A stretch of DNA of 64,000 nt, from NCBI RefSeq assembly GCF_008247605.1, contig NZ_CP043420.1, positions 1,984,001-2,048,000 on the forward strand, in the 5' to 3' direction. Positions 10,460 to 19,577 of this stretch are shown piece after piece. Position 1 is the first letter of the stretch. Each line of letters begins with the position of its first letter. Both the position numbers and the translations under genes were made by a program. The DNA is from Kushneria phosphatilytica. Its GTDB lineage: Bacteria; Pseudomonadota; Gammaproteobacteria; Pseudomonadales; Halomonadaceae. Under the pieces are notes generated by a model, which worked only from the letters and a program-made list of their open reading frames with translations, ran no database searches and was not told the DNA's origin.

Positions 10460-11521
10460 TCATGCCCGAGTCAATAGTGCATCACGATAAGCGGGCAGTA
10501 ATTCATCCCAGTGCCATGGTGAAATATCCGGCGGAATCGGACGGCAGGTCGGCACTGTCAGCCATTGAGTGAGCTGCTCGGTTAGCGCTTTTATTGAACC
10601 ATCGTAGCGATATTGGGGAGCGTAACACTCCGGAAAGCAGAGGCGATCAGGCACCAGCGGCAGGCAACCATGTTGTACCGCTTCCATGACAGCCAACCCC
10701 TGGAACTCATGGAGCGCAGTCGAGACTACAATACCGCCTTCACTCAACTGGCGCAGATACTCGGGTCGTGACTGACTGCCCCAGCAGACAATGAATGAGG
10801 CGAACTCCTCGCGCGCCTGCTCGAACACGGCAGGTGAGCGACGAAACTGCTGACCCATGATAACCAGCTCGAAATCGATACCCTCTGCCGCCAGCGCTCG
10901 GCAGGCAGTAAAGAAATCTTCCGGATTCTTGTCATACTCCCAGCGGTGATTCCAGATCAGGCGAGCCGGCCGAGTCTCCGCCGGCCTGGCTGCCGCGCCT
11001 TCCAGGGGCACCGGCAATATGGCGCTGTCACCTGCCATTCGATCAAGTGCATCGGGCGAAAGTCGATCAGGCATGCGGGCAAGAAAACCTCTGGCGCCCG
11101 AGAGAAAACTGTCACGATTCCATGCACTGTTGAACAGCACCTGATCAGCCGCCAGGGCACTATAGAGATTGACCATCAGTGGCTCGGGACGAAAGGTTTG
11201 GTCCGAACCGATGGGATAAGCGAACTGATTCTCATGAAAATAGACCACCCGATACGCCCGACCGAGGTGCGGATACAGCCCGATCAGCGTCGCCAGATCC
11301 ACCATGGAAGTTGCAACCACCAGGTCAAAATGGCGGCTGAGCGTTTCGTGTGAGTAAGCCGACCACAGTAACGGGTTGGCACGCATGCGCCACTGAAAGT
11401 GACGCGGCGCCAGCTCCAGAAGCGTCCAGTCGATTTCCGATAGATGTTCGATCAGGCTACGCGCCCAATAGCGGTGACTGGCCGCCGCATAAGCCGATAA
11501 CAACAATGCTTTCATGGACAA
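10460..11521 (-). CDS. GTDC1/QTMAN-like glycosyltransferase (putative tRNA-queuosine mannosyltransferase)
   Basis: 353 residues of the DUF3524 plus glycosyltransferase group 1 architecture. The N-terminal landmarks PRHFQWRMRANP, YFHENQFAYP and LFNSAWNRDSFL match vertebrate GTDC1, which was shown to be the tRNA-queuosine mannosyltransferase. The C-terminal half carries the GT-B donor-site region (VVSTALHEFQGLAVMEA). By homology it would transfer a sugar to queuosine in tRNA, but the acceptor of bacterial members is not certain. Starts at 11521 and 11515 are both possible; neither has a good ribosome site. It ends 10 bp from the convergent amidase gene. Confidence 0.75.
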   Translation of the reverse strand: MSMKALLLSAYAAASHRYWARSLIEHLSEIDWTLLELAPRHFQWRMRANPLLWSAYSHETLSRHFDLVVATSMVDLATLIGLYPHLGRAYRVVYFHENQFAYPIGSDQTFRPEPLMVNLYSALAADQVLFNSAWNRDSFLSGARGFLARMPDRLSPDALDRMAGDSAILPVPLEGAAARPAETRPARLIWNHRWEYDKNPEDFFTACRALAAEGIDFELVIMGQQFRRSPAVFEQAREEFASFIVCWGSQSRPEYLRQLSEGGIVVSTALHEFQGLAVMEAVQHGCLPLVPDRLCFPECYAPQYRYDGSIKALTEQLTQWLTVPTCRPIPPDISPWHWDELLPAYRDALLTRA

Positions 11522-11544
11522 AAGTAGCAGACGTTAATGGTCAT

Positions 11545-11853
11545 TCAGCGCTGTTCGAAAACCCGCTCACCGTGATCGTCAATATAGCGCTCGGCCTTGA
11601 GTCGGATGAGCTCGATGCAGCCATCGCGATCAGGCACCGTATCGGAGCGCTCAAAGCGCTGCTCCTGCACCTGCCCGTCGGCATCGACCCGCTGGATGCG
11701 CCCACTGACCCGATACTGCCCGCTGACTTTCTGCGGCTCCGGAATGATATGGTAGCCGCGATACTCCACGCTTTCGGCCGCTTCGCTTTCACTGCCATTA
11801 TCCGGTGCCGGGCGGCTACCGGACATCAGCCCCGATAACAAACGTTTCAACAT
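11545..11853 (-). CDS. HlyU-family protein
   Basis: 102 residues from the ATG at 11853, chosen for AGGAGA six bases upstream. The core VEYRGYHIIPEPQKVSGQYRVSGRI and ERSDTV...A..YID match the small HlyU family (PF10115), first named for a haemolysin regulator in Vibrio but mostly of unknown role. The first ~35 residues are low complexity. It lies between argG and the glycosyltransferase gene, separated from argG by a terminator. Confidence 0.8.
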   Translation of the reverse strand: MLKRLLSGLMSGSRPAPDNGSESEAAESVEYRGYHIIPEPQKVSGQYRVSGRIQRVDADGQVQEQRFERSDTVPDRDGCIELIRLKAERYIDDHGERVFEQR

Positions 11854-11870
11854 GATCGATCTCCTGATAA

Positions 11871-11908
11871 TAAAATCCGGCGACTCCCACTCGGGCGAGT
11901 CGCCGGAT
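11871..11908 (-). terminator. Rho-independent terminator of argG
   Basis: Perfect 12-bp inverted repeat ATCCGGCGACTC / GAGTCGCCGGAT around a 10-nt loop, followed on the minus strand by TTTTA. It sits just after the argG stop. Confidence 0.85.
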
Positions 11909-11938
11909 ATCAATTACATCGAGCAGGATGACGAGACG

Positions 11939-13159
11939 TCAGTCATTCGACCGACCGCGGCTGGCGGCAATCCGCAAACGCAGGGCATTGAGTCGAATGA
12001 AACCTTCCGCATCCTTTTGATCGTAGGCACCGGCATCATCCTCGAACGTGGCGATCGATGCATCAAACAGTGAGTCTTCCGACTGGCGGCCCACCACGAT
12101 GACATTGCCCTTGTACAGTTTGAGACGCACCACCCCGTTGACGACTATCTGGGACTGATCGATAGCCGCCTGGAGCATGCGTCGCTCGGGGCTCCACCAG
12201 TAGCCGTTGTAAACCAGCTCGGCATAGCGCGGCATCAGCTCATCCTTGAGATGCGCTGACTCGCGATCCAGCGTGATCGATTCGATGGCTCGATGGGCAC
12301 GCAACAGAATGGTGCCACCGGGCGTTTCATAACAGCCACGCGATTTCATGCCGACATAGCGATTTTCCACGATATCCAGACGCCCGATACCGTTTTCTCC
12401 CCCCACCCGATTCAGGTACGAGAGAATGTCATGCGCTTGCATCGATTGACCATCGATGGCCACGACATCACCGTTTTCAAAACTCAGATCAAGATAGGTC
12501 GCCTGATCGGGGGCCGCTTCCGGACTGACGCTCCAGCGCCACATCTCTTCTTCGGATTCCGTCCAGGGATCTTCCAGCACGCCACCCTCGTAGGAAATAT
12601 GCAGCAGGTTGGCATCCATGGAGTACGGTGATTTCTTTTTATTCTGCGCAAAATCGACCGGAATCTCGTGCTGTTCGCAATATGCCATCAGCTTTTCACG
12701 CGATGTCAGGTCCCATTCACGCCACGGTGCAATCACTTTTACACCCGGTTTGAGCGCATAGGCGCCCAGTTCGAAACGCACCTGATCGTTCCCTTTGCCG
12801 GTCGCACCATGCGCGATGGCATCGGCGCCGGTTTCATTGGCGATTTCGACCAGTCGGCGAGCGATCAGAGGTCGGGCGATCGAGGTCCCCAACAGGTACT
12901 CGCCCTCATAGACCGTATTGGCACGAAACATCGGAAAGACATAGTCGCGAACAAAGGTCTCGCGCAGATCCTCGATGTAGATTTCCTTCACTCCCAGCGC
13001 CTGCGCCTTGGCACGGGCCGGCTCGACTTCTTCTCCCTGGCCGAGGTCGGCCGTGAAGGTCACCACCTCGCAGCCGTAGGTTTCCTGCAACCATTTGACG
13101 ATTACCGAGGTGTCCAGCCCACCCGAGTAGGCGAGCACGACCTTCCTGACATCCGACAT
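11939..13159 (-). CDS. argG: Argininosuccinate synthase
   Basis: 406 residues from the ATG at 13159, which has AAGGAG seven bases upstream. The N-type ATP pyrophosphatase loop is AYSGGLDTS near residue 10. The conserved [13 protein letters not shown] and [16 protein letters not shown] segments are present. It condenses citrulline and aspartate to argininosuccinate in the cytoplasm, the step after ArgF, whose gene is about 1.7 kb away. The frame is open upstream of 13159 but the extra residues have no family match. Confidence 0.98.
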   Translation of the reverse strand: MSDVRKVVLAYSGGLDTSVIVKWLQETYGCEVVTFTADLGQGEEVEPARAKAQALGVKEIYIEDLRETFVRDYVFPMFRANTVYEGEYLLGTSIARPLIARRLVEIANETGADAIAHGATGKGNDQVRFELGAYALKPGVKVIAPWREWDLTSREKLMAYCEQHEIPVDFAQNKKKSPYSMDANLLHISYEGGVLEDPWTESEEEMWRWSVSPEAAPDQATYLDLSFENGDVVAIDGQSMQAHDILSYLNRVGGENGIGRLDIVENRYVGMKSRGCYETPGGTILLRAHRAIESITLDRESAHLKDELMPRYAELVYNGYWWSPERRMLQAAIDQSQIVVNGVVRLKLYKGNVIVVGRQSEDSLFDASIATFEDDAGAYDQKDAEGFIRLNALRLRIAASRGRSND

Positions 13160-13452
13160 GCCTGGCTCCTTGCTGACGAGTGATAAAGGGCGCATGAAAA
13201 CGCCTGACAGATGATTATATCGTCGCACCTTCGGCACGAACACCGGTGGTGGGGACGCTACCTGTCTGCAACTGCTACACTATTGGCACCCTGCCGTCCA
13301 GGCACCATTTCCTCACGAACGATAAGGCGCAACGTGACGGCCAACCCTATCATTGTAGCTGCATGCAAACATCGTCGGCACTTGCCACCTGGCGTCGCGA
13401 GCCCTGCGCAAGCGAGTGCCGGATCGCCTCAGGACAACAGGAGTACGCATTC

Positions 13453-14112
13453 ATGAGCGACCCTGCTGCCCAGCTGATGTCACGCCGCTTTCGCGGCTTT
13501 ATGCCCGTGGTCATTGATATCGAGACTGGCGGATTCAACGCCGAAACCGATGCCCTGCTGGAAATAGCAGCCGTTACCCTGACCATGGATGAGCAGGGGC
13601 AGATGATGCCTCTGGAAACTCATGCCTTTCATGTTCGCCCCTTCGAGGGCGCCAATATCGAGCCTTCGGCGCTGGAATTTACCGGCATCCGGCTTGATAG
13701 TGCGCTGCGGGAAGAGGCTGCTCTGGATGAGGCCAGCGCTCTGAGCGAGATTTTCAAACCGATCCGCAAGGCCGTTAAATCCACCCAGTGCAATCGTGCC
13801 ATTCTGGTGGGTCACAACGCAGCCTTCGATCACGGTTTTCTTAACGCCGCTGTACGTCGCAACAATATTCGCCGCAATCCTTTCCATCCCTTTTCAAGCT
13901 TTGATACTGCCACGCTCTCGGGGCTGGTATACGGTCAAACGGTGCTGGCCCGTGCCTGTCGGGCTGCCGGCATCGAGTTTGACAATCAGGCCGCTCATTC
14001 AGCGCGTTACGATACCGAACGCACTGCCGAACTGTTCTGTGCCATCGTCAATCGCTTTCGCGACCTGGGAGGCTGGGATCTGGCACTGCGTGAACAGAGC
14101 ATGGATGAATAG
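13453..14112 (+). CDS. rnt: Ribonuclease T
   Basis: 219 residues from the ATG at 13453 (AGGAG ten bases upstream). The DEDDh exonuclease residues are visible: VIDIETGGF (Asp, Glu), HNAAFDHGF (Asp) and [10 protein letters not shown] (His, Asp). RNase T trims the 3' ends of tRNA and other stable RNAs, including end turnover of the CCA. The length agrees with the family. grxD converges from the other side of a shared terminator. Confidence 0.96.
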   Translation: MSDPAAQLMSRRFRGFMPVVIDIETGGFNAETDALLEIAAVTLTMDEQGQMMPLETHAFHVRPFEGANIEPSALEFTGIRLDSALREEAALDEASALSEIFKPIRKAVKSTQCNRAILVGHNAAFDHGFLNAAVRRNNIRRNPFHPFSSFDTATLSGLVYGQTVLARACRAAGIEFDNQAAHSARYDTERTAELFCAIVNRFRDLGGWDLALREQSMDE

Positions 14113-14136
14113 ACAACGGCTGCTGAACCGGCAGAA

Positions 14137-14166
14137 AAAACGCCCCGCCATCAGGCGGGGCGTTTT
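14137..14166. terminator. Bidirectional terminator between rnt and grxD
   Basis: AACGCCCCGCC / GGCGGGGCGTT stem with a 4-nt ATCA loop, flanked by A-run on the left and T-run on the right, so it can end transcription from both convergent genes. Confidence 0.92.
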
Positions 14167-14201
14167 CAATCCATTCGCAACCGAAAAGGTCAGCGTCCTT
14201 T

Positions 14202-14552
14202 TCAGGCACTTCCCTCTTCGGATTCCGATTCGGCACTTGCTGCCGCATTTTTAACCATCGGCTGCAGCTCGCCGTTCTGATACATCTCGACGATGATGTC
14301 ACATCCTCCTACCAGCTCGCCGTTGATCCACAGCTGAGGAAAGGTCGGCCAGTTGGCATGCTTGGGGAGTTCGGCACGAATGTCCGGATTGTCCAGGATA
14401 TTGACGAAGGCAAAACGCTCACCGCAACCCATCAGGGCCTGTACCGCCTGCGCAGAGAAGCCGCACTGAGGCAGCTGGGGCGTGCCTTTCATATAGAGCA
14501 GAATGCTGTTTTCCGCGATCTGCTGTTTGATGGTATCGATGGTCTCACTCAT
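14202..14552 (-). CDS. grxD: Monothiol glutaredoxin, Grx4 family
   Basis: 116 residues with the monothiol active site CGFS in KGTPQLPQCGFSAQ, the WPTFPQLW glutathione-binding segment and the GGCDI motif. CGFS glutaredoxins bind a [2Fe-2S] cluster with glutathione and serve in cluster transfer and iron sensing rather than disulfide reduction. An acidic Ser/Glu tail (SAESESEEGSA) extends the C-terminus slightly. Confidence 0.97.
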   Translation of the reverse strand: MSETIDTIKQQIAENSILLYMKGTPQLPQCGFSAQAVQALMGCGERFAFVNILDNPDIRAELPKHANWPTFPQLWINGELVGGCDIIVEMYQNGELQPMVKNAAASAESESEEGSA

Positions 14553-14892
14553 GAATATAATCCTCGCAACGTCTGGCTCGGCTTACGGATAGCCGGATGC
14601 ATGGGGTCGTCACATGGTGATGATTGTACGCGTCAGAGTCGGTGCATTACAGCCCCGGGCATTGTTGCGCCGGTCAGGAGCGGCGGATACGATGACATGA
14701 CATCGTCATGCCCCTTGTGATCGGCCATCGGCCTCGAGCCTGCCCGGCAGATCAAGGCAGGGGCAACTGTTTGCCATGATTCCGGGCGCCGCAGCTCTCA
14801 CTCAGCCGTGGCGCTCTTTTCATTCATACCGGCCGCCTGACAGCCGGAAATGCCAATCATCACCCTGATGTATGGGACAGGAGCAGAGGCCC
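14553..14892. promoter_or_regulatory. Intergenic region upstream of argF, with an orphan hairpin
   Basis: 340 bp between divergent grxD and argF. No gene is evident. GCGCC at 14786-14790 can pair with GGCGC at 14810-14814, followed by TCTTTT, resembling a weak plus-strand terminator before argF; attenuation or a small RNA is possible but unproven. No clear promoter consensus was seen. Confidence 0.35.
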
Positions 14893-15813
14893 ATGGCGCC
14901 ACGCCATTTTCTGACACTGCTGGATCTGAGCACCGAGGAACTGGAATATCTGATTGCCCGGTCCATCACCATGAAGCAACGCCTGAAAGACAACGGGCCG
15001 GAATATGCCCCGTTGAAGCGTCGAACCATGGCGATGATTTTCGAGAAATCCTCGACCCGCACTCGGGTATCGTTCGAAACCGGTATGGCGCAGCTCGGCG
15101 GTCATGCCCTGTTCCTCTCATCCAGAGATACCCAACTGGGCCGCGGCGAGCCGATCGGTGATACCGCGCGCGTGCTATCAGAGATGGTCGATCTGGTCAT
15201 GATTCGCACTTTCTCTCATGCCGGGCTGGACACCTTTGCCCAGACCAGCAGCATTCCCGTCATCAATGCCCTGAGTGATGACTATCACCCCTGTCAGCTG
15301 CTGGCCGACATCCAGACCTGGACCGAATGCCATGGCCCGGTGGCCGGCAAGACGGCTGTCTGGGTGGGCGACGGCAACAACATGTGCAATTCCTGGATCA
15401 ATGCTGCTCGGCGCTTTGATTTCAATTTGCGCATCGCCTGTCCCGAGGGTTACGACCCCGATCCGGCGCTGCTTGAAGCCGCCGGCGACTGCGTGACCAT
15501 CGTGCGCGACCCGATGGCCGCCGCGGCAGGTGCCGACCTTGTCACCACCGATGTCTGGGCTTCGATGGGCCAGGAAAGCGAGCAGGCCTCTCGAGAAGCT
15601 GCCTTCCATGGCTTTCAGGTCACCGAGGCCATGCTCGATGCTGCCAGCAGCGAGGTTATCTTTCTGCACTGTCTGCCTGCTCACCGAGGCGAAGAGATCA
15701 GCGAAACCCTGCTCGATGATCCACGCGCCGTGGTCTGGCAGGAAGCAGGCAACCGCCTGCACGCCCAGAAGGCCCTGATCGAGTTCCTGCTACTGGGCCG
15801 TATCGACGACTGA
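14893..15813 (+). CDS. argF: Ornithine carbamoyltransferase
   Basis: 306 residues from the ATG at 14893; the in-frame ATG at 14872 is rejected because its own first codons contain the AGGAG ribosome site. Carbamoyl-phosphate loop SSTRTR near residue 47, HPCQLLAD for ornithine/carbamoyl phosphate, and HCLPAHRG carrying the catalytic Cys of the ornithine site. It makes citrulline from ornithine and carbamoyl phosphate, feeding ArgG. Confidence 0.98.
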   Translation: MAPRHFLTLLDLSTEELEYLIARSITMKQRLKDNGPEYAPLKRRTMAMIFEKSSTRTRVSFETGMAQLGGHALFLSSRDTQLGRGEPIGDTARVLSEMVDLVMIRTFSHAGLDTFAQTSSIPVINALSDDYHPCQLLADIQTWTECHGPVAGKTAVWVGDGNNMCNSWINAARRFDFNLRIACPEGYDPDPALLEAAGDCVTIVRDPMAAAAGADLVTTDVWASMGQESEQASREAAFHGFQVTEAMLDAASSEVIFLHCLPAHRGEEISETLLDDPRAVVWQEAGNRLHAQKALIEFLLLGRIDD

Positions 15814-15822
15814 ATGCCCTCT

Positions 15823-15859
15823 GCTTGCTGCCATCGTTCAAGCGCTGACGGCAGCAAGC
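15823..15859. other. Stem-loop between convergent argF and a hypothetical gene
   Basis: GCTTGCTGCC pairs with GGCAGCAAGC across a 17-nt loop. No T-run follows on either strand, so a terminator role for argF is only plausible. Confidence 0.5.
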
Positions 15860-15882
15860 GGGCACCAGACGTCATTCGAATC

Positions 15883-16209
15883 TTATTGCCCGACGTCGTC
15901 ATTGGCGTTCTTGTCAGGCAACCCCCCAGCCTCTGATGGATCAAGGTCAGCGCGCATGGCCGTAAAGCCGTTCTGGTCACCCCCGAACCCCTGACAGAGG
16001 CTGCGTACCCTATCCTCGGGAATGCCCGTATCCATTGCGAGCTGACGATATTCATAGACCTGCAGCGGCTCGGTCTGTCTGCTCAGTAATCGGTTGATGT
16101 GATTTTCGAGACGGGTAGACACGGCGTTATCGTGGCTGATCTGACGCAGCTTTCGCTTGTCTCTGCCCCTGTAGCTCGACCCCGGCACATGAACGGGATA
16201 TCTGACCAT
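15883..16209 (-). CDS. Hypothetical basic protein
   Basis: 108 residues starting at an ATG with a strong AGGAGGGG site. The N-terminus is basic (SSYRGRDKRKLRQ); the middle is helical, with a possible helix-turn-helix-like stretch around YRQLAMDTGIPEDRVRSLCQGF (broken across here as a description, not a proven domain). The C-terminus is acidic and polar. I do not recognise the family. It converges on argF and stands alone. Confidence 0.6.
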   Translation of the reverse strand: MVRYPVHVPGSSYRGRDKRKLRQISHDNAVSTRLENHINRLLSRQTEPLQVYEYRQLAMDTGIPEDRVRSLCQGFGGDQNGFTAMRADLDPSEAGGLPDKNANDDVGQ

Positions 16210-16323
16210 GGGCTCCCCTCCTCTTTCGAAAGCGATCCCTTATCCTGTCAATGAAGCTATCAGAGAGCCCGAGTGGACGCGATAACCTGCTGAAGGTCAC
16301 TATTCCTGTCGAACATAAACATA

Positions 16324-16360
16324 AAAAAGCCGTTCGGTACATTTTTACCGAACGGCTTTT
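16324..16360 (-). terminator. Terminator of tRNA-Ala
   Basis: AAAAGCCGTTCGGTA / TACCGAACGGCTTTT stem with a short loop, followed on the minus strand by a run of six T. It lies directly downstream of tRNA-Ala; the stem could also act on the plus strand. Confidence 0.92.
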
Positions 16361-16368
16361 ATCAATTC

Positions 16369-16444
16369 TGGTGGAGCCTAGCGGGATCGAACCGCTGACC
16401 TCAACACTGCCAGTGTTGCGCTCTCCCAGCTGAGCTAAGGCCCC
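16369..16444 (-). tRNA. tRNA-Ala (anticodon GGC)
   Basis: 76 nt including encoded CCA. The acceptor stem begins GGGGCCT, the anticodon loop is CTGGCAG giving GGC (reads GCC/GCU), and the T-arm GGTTCGATCC is intact. Its own promoter and terminator flank it. Confidence 0.96.
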
Positions 16445-16458
16445 GTTGACGGTTGCAA

Positions 16459-16487
16459 ATACTACGTCTCCACTCCGGCCCTGTCAA
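16459..16487 (-). promoter_or_regulatory. Sigma70 promoter of tRNA-Ala
   Basis: On the minus strand TTGACA (16482-16487), a 17-bp spacer and TAGTAT (16459-16464), ending 14 bp before the mature tRNA. Confidence 0.85.
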
Positions 16488-16570
16488 TGCCACAACATAC
16501 GTTTCATGTTGCAATGTCAGCCACGCGAGTACAAATGGTCTGATAAAATGGCGGTATCAACAGTCATCTG

Positions 16571-18409
16571 ATGCGGAGCACAGACACTGACGTGAGCTTC
16601 GATGCGCGTGAATTTCTCAAAACGGTCACGGAATCCCCGGGCGTCTATCGCATGTTCGACGAGAGCAGCAACGTGCTGTATGTCGGCAAGGCACGCCGGC
16701 TGCGTCAGCGACTGTCGAGCTATTTTCGCAACAGTGGTCTCAATGCCAAGACCCAGGCACTGGTGGGCCGCATTGCCGATATTCAGGTAACGGTTACTCG
16801 CAGTGAAACCGAGGCGTTACTGCTCGAGCAGACGCTGATCAAGTCACTCAGACCTCCCTATAATATCCTGCTGCGGGACGACAAGTCCTATCCTTACGTC
16901 TTTTTAAGTGACCGCCATCCCTACCCGGCGCTGGAGTTTCGCCGTTCGCGTCAGAAGCGCGAAGATGGGCGCTATTTCGGCCCCTTTACCAGTTCGGGGG
17001 CGGTGCGGGAAAGCCTGGCACTGATGCAAAAGATCTTCCGCATCCGCAACTGCGAGGATACCGTTTTCGCCCACCGTACCCGGCCCTGCCTGCAGTATCA
17101 GATCAACCGCTGCTCGGCGCCCTGCGTTGGTTATATCAGTCAGGATGCCTATCGACGCGATCTCGAACACGCAGTGATGTGTCTGGAAGGCAAGAGCGAT
17201 CAGGTTACCGAACAGCTCAATACTGAAATGGAACAGGCCAGCCAGGCCCTTGATTTCGAGCAGGCTGCTTTTCTTCGCGATCGTATTCAGCAGCTCAGAC
17301 GCCTGCAGACCAGTCAATCGGTGGATACCGAAGGGGGAGACGCCGATGTTTTCGCGCTCGCCGAACGGCCGGGAGGGCTCTGCATCAGCCTGCTGTCAAT
17401 TCGCCAGGGCCGAGTACTGGGGTCCCGCCACCATGCCCCCGACAATGAGCTCGACCTGCCCGCTGCCGCCCTGCTCAGCGAGTTCGTCAGCCAGTATTAT
17501 CTGGGGCAGGAGCGCGAAATTCCTGATGAGATTCTGACCTCTCATGCTTCAGATGATCCAGAGCTGTTGCGTGCGGCGCTCTCCGAAAAGGCTGGCCGAC
17601 GCATCCGACTGGCACACCAGGTGCGTGGCCATCGGGCCCAGTGGCTGGAGCTGGCACGCACCAATGCCGAACAGCAGTTGGCCACCCAACTGGCCGGCCG
17701 TCAGCAATTGAGTAACCGCTTCAGTCATCTGCGTGAAGCACTCGGGCTTGATGAAACACCAGCAAGGCTGGAGTGTTTCGATATCAGCCACAGTCATGGT
17801 GAGGCCACGGTGGCCTCCTGCGTGGTCTTTGATCAGAATGGACCGGTTAAATCCGATTATCGACGCTTCAACATAGAGAACATCGCACCCGGCGATGACT
17901 ATGCCGCCATGGAACAGGCCCTGACACGACGCTACCGTCGTATTCGTAACGGTGAAGCCAAACGCCCTGATGTACTGATTGTCGATGGCGGCAAGGGACA
18001 ACTCAACATGGCACGCGAGGTTTTCAGGGCTCAGGATATACACGACATCATGCTGCTGGGCGTGGCCAAGGGCACCTCGCGCAAGCCCGGTCTGGAAACC
18101 CTGTTTATCGATACCATCGATCGCAGCCTTTCACTGGAAGGCAACTCCCCCGCATTGCATCTGATTCAGCATATCCGCGACGAGGCGCACCGTTTTGCCA
18201 TCACCGGCCACCGCCAGCGTCGTGACAAACAGCGCCGTACGTCTACCCTGCAGGATATTGCCGGCGTTGGCCCCAAACGACGACGAGAATTGCTCCGTTT
18301 CTTTGGCGGACTTCAGGGGGTACGCAATGCCTCACGTGATGATCTGGCAAGAGTCCCGGGCATCAGCAATCAGTTGGCCAGTCAGATTCATCAGGCCCTG
18401 CATGGCTGA
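16571..18409 (+). CDS. uvrC: Excinuclease ABC subunit C
   Basis: 612 residues from the ATG, or 605 from GTG at 16592, which aligns better with other UvrC N-termini; neither start has an ideal ribosome site. Domains in order: GIY-YIG nuclease (GVYRMFDESSNVLYVGKA, about 24-100) for the 3' incision, UVR motif that contacts UvrB (about 205-240), the RNase H-like domain for the 5' incision (about 385-540) and paired helix-hairpin-helix motifs at the end (AGVGPKRRRELL, VPGISNQLA). Acts in nucleotide excision repair. pgsA follows, the usual neighbour in gammaproteobacteria. Confidence 0.97.
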   Translation: MRSTDTDVSFDAREFLKTVTESPGVYRMFDESSNVLYVGKARRLRQRLSSYFRNSGLNAKTQALVGRIADIQVTVTRSETEALLLEQTLIKSLRPPYNILLRDDKSYPYVFLSDRHPYPALEFRRSRQKREDGRYFGPFTSSGAVRESLALMQKIFRIRNCEDTVFAHRTRPCLQYQINRCSAPCVGYISQDAYRRDLEHAVMCLEGKSDQVTEQLNTEMEQASQALDFEQAAFLRDRIQQLRRLQTSQSVDTEGGDADVFALAERPGGLCISLLSIRQGRVLGSRHHAPDNELDLPAAALLSEFVSQYYLGQEREIPDEILTSHASDDPELLRAALSEKAGRRIRLAHQVRGHRAQWLELARTNAEQQLATQLAGRQQLSNRFSHLREALGLDETPARLECFDISHSHGEATVASCVVFDQNGPVKSDYRRFNIENIAPGDDYAAMEQALTRRYRRIRNGEAKRPDVLIVDGGKGQLNMAREVFRAQDIHDIMLLGVAKGTSRKPGLETLFIDTIDRSLSLEGNSPALHLIQHIRDEAHRFAITGHRQRRDKQRRTSTLQDIAGVGPKRRRELLRFFGGLQGVRNASRDDLARVPGISNQLASQIHQALHG

Positions 18410-18469
18410 GCCGTCCGTACAGCGTTAGAATCCCACAGTCACAAAACCGGCCAGGACACGATACGCAAC

Positions 18470-19018
18470 ATGAGCATTCCCAACCTCCTTACCCTGATGC
18501 GAATCATCCTGATCCCCCTGCTGGTAGTGACCTTCTACCTTCCATGGTGGTGGAGCTTCCCGCTGGCCGCCCTGCTGTTCGGGCTGGCGGCGATCACCGA
18601 CTGGTTTGATGGTTATCTCGCCCGTCTCTGGAACCAGAGCACCTCTTTTGGCGCCTTCCTCGATCCGGTCGCCGACAAGCTGATGGTGGCCATTGCTCTG
18701 GGCCTGCTGATCGAGCGTTATGACGATGTCCTGATGACACTGCCGGCACTGGTCATCATCGGTCGTGAAATCGTTATTTCAGCACTACGGGAGTGGATGG
18801 CAGAACTGGGCAAGCGTGCCAATGTCGCCGTCTCGAAGATCGGCAAGTACAAGACGGCCTTGCAGATGATCGCCATCCTGCTGCTGCTATGCTTCCCTCC
18901 CGGCAGCCTGATCGCATGGCTTGGCATTGCTGTACTCTACATCGCAGCCATGCTGACCCTGTGGTCAATGATTCAGTATTTGCGTGCAGCCTGGTCGGAG
19001 TTGACCCGCTCGCTCTAG
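18470..19018 (+). CDS. pgsA: CDP-diacylglycerol-glycerol-3-phosphate 3-phosphatidyltransferase
   Basis: 182-residue integral membrane protein with about five to six hydrophobic helices. The CDP-alcohol phosphotransferase signature appears as DWFDGYLAR followed by [10 protein letters not shown] (the D-G-A-R-G-D-D pattern). It makes phosphatidylglycerol phosphate, the first step to phosphatidylglycerol and cardiolipin, in the inner membrane. It begins 60 bp after uvrC and is probably co-transcribed. Confidence 0.97.
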   Translation: MSIPNLLTLMRIILIPLLVVTFYLPWWWSFPLAALLFGLAAITDWFDGYLARLWNQSTSFGAFLDPVADKLMVAIALGLLIERYDDVLMTLPALVIIGREIVISALREWMAELGKRANVAVSKIGKYKTALQMIAILLLLCFPPGSLIAWLGIAVLYIAAMLTLWSMIQYLRAAWSELTRSL

Positions 19019-19062
19019 CCTCGGGTAAATGCATGCTACGCTGGCATTTTTCCGTCATCACG

Positions 19063-19090
19063 TTGACACATGTAGCGCGGCCGGTATAAT
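19063..19090 (+). promoter_or_regulatory. Near-consensus promoter of the tRNA-Gly-Cys-Leu cluster
   Basis: TTGACA (19063-19068), 16-bp spacer, TATAAT (19085-19090). Both hexamers are perfect sigma70 consensus; tRNA-Gly begins 15 bp later. Confidence 0.95.
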
Positions 19091-19105
19091 GCGCATCCGT
19101 GTTCA

Positions 19106-19180
19106 GCGGGAATAGCTCAGTGGTAGAGCATCGCCTTGCCAAGGCGAGGGTCGCGAGTTCGAATCTCGTTTCCCGCTCCA
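19106..19180 (+). tRNA. tRNA-Gly (anticodon GCC)
   Basis: Acceptor GCGGGAA pairs with TTCCCGC, anticodon loop TTGCCAA gives GCC, CCA is encoded. First of three tRNAs on one transcript. Confidence 0.97.
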
Positions 19181-19189
19181 TCGAAATCG

Positions 19190-19263
19190 GGCTGGATGGC
19201 AGAGTGGTTATGCAGCGGACTGCAACTCCGCGTACGTCGGTTCGATTCCGGCTCCAGCCTCCA
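19190..19263 (+). tRNA. tRNA-Cys (anticodon GCA)
   Basis: 74 nt with acceptor GGCTGGA / TCCAGCC, anticodon loop CTGCAAC giving GCA, encoded CCA. It starts 9 bp after tRNA-Gly. Confidence 0.97.
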
Positions 19264-19324
19264 TTTCGCTTACCTCATCATCCGCCTCAGTGACTACCTC
19301 TCGGCAGGCATTGATTACACCATT

Positions 19325-19411
19325 GCCCGGATGGCGGAACAGGTAGACGCAAGGGACTTAAAATCCCTCGACCGCAAGGTCGTGCCGGTTCGATCCCGGC
19401 TCCGGGCACCA
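19325..19411 (+). tRNA. tRNA-Leu (anticodon TAA), prophage attachment gene
   Basis: 87-nt class II tRNA with a long variable arm (CGACCGCAAGGTCG), anticodon TAA in CTTAAAA, acceptor GCCCGGA / TCCGGGC and encoded CCA. The integrase gene of the prophage begins 166 bp downstream, so the 3' end of this tRNA is the probable attachment site; the phage copy has kept the tRNA intact. Confidence 0.97.
19366..19411 (+). other. Probable attL core in the 3' half of tRNA-Leu
   Basis: P4-type integrases recombine in the 3' half of tRNA genes. The exact core cannot be drawn because attR lies beyond the right edge; the bounds are only the anticodon-stem to CCA segment. Confidence 0.5.
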
Positions 19412-19577
19412 TCGTCTCTCCTTCCCTATCATTCAGAATCACTCTAAACCCCGCAATGACGTGGTATTCAGGCGTTTTCGATGACTGAGAATGCTTGGCC
19501 CACACCATCTCACCGTTGCTAATTCTGTACCGCGTGTGTACCGTCTCGGTTAGAGGTACACGGATCGGAAGCGGAAC

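Noticed and set aside
16251..16433. Plus-strand frame ending LVEPSGIEPLTSTLPVLRSPS
   Set aside because: Antisense of tRNA-Ala plus its terminator; not a gene.
18774..19181. Minus-strand frame starting MERETRFELATLALARRCS
   Set aside because: Antisense of tRNA-Gly; another classic tRNA-derived artefact.
19287..19508. Minus-strand frame reading ...GAGIEPARPCGRGILSPLRL...
   Set aside because: It is the antisense of tRNA-Leu, a well-known false protein that recurs in databases.
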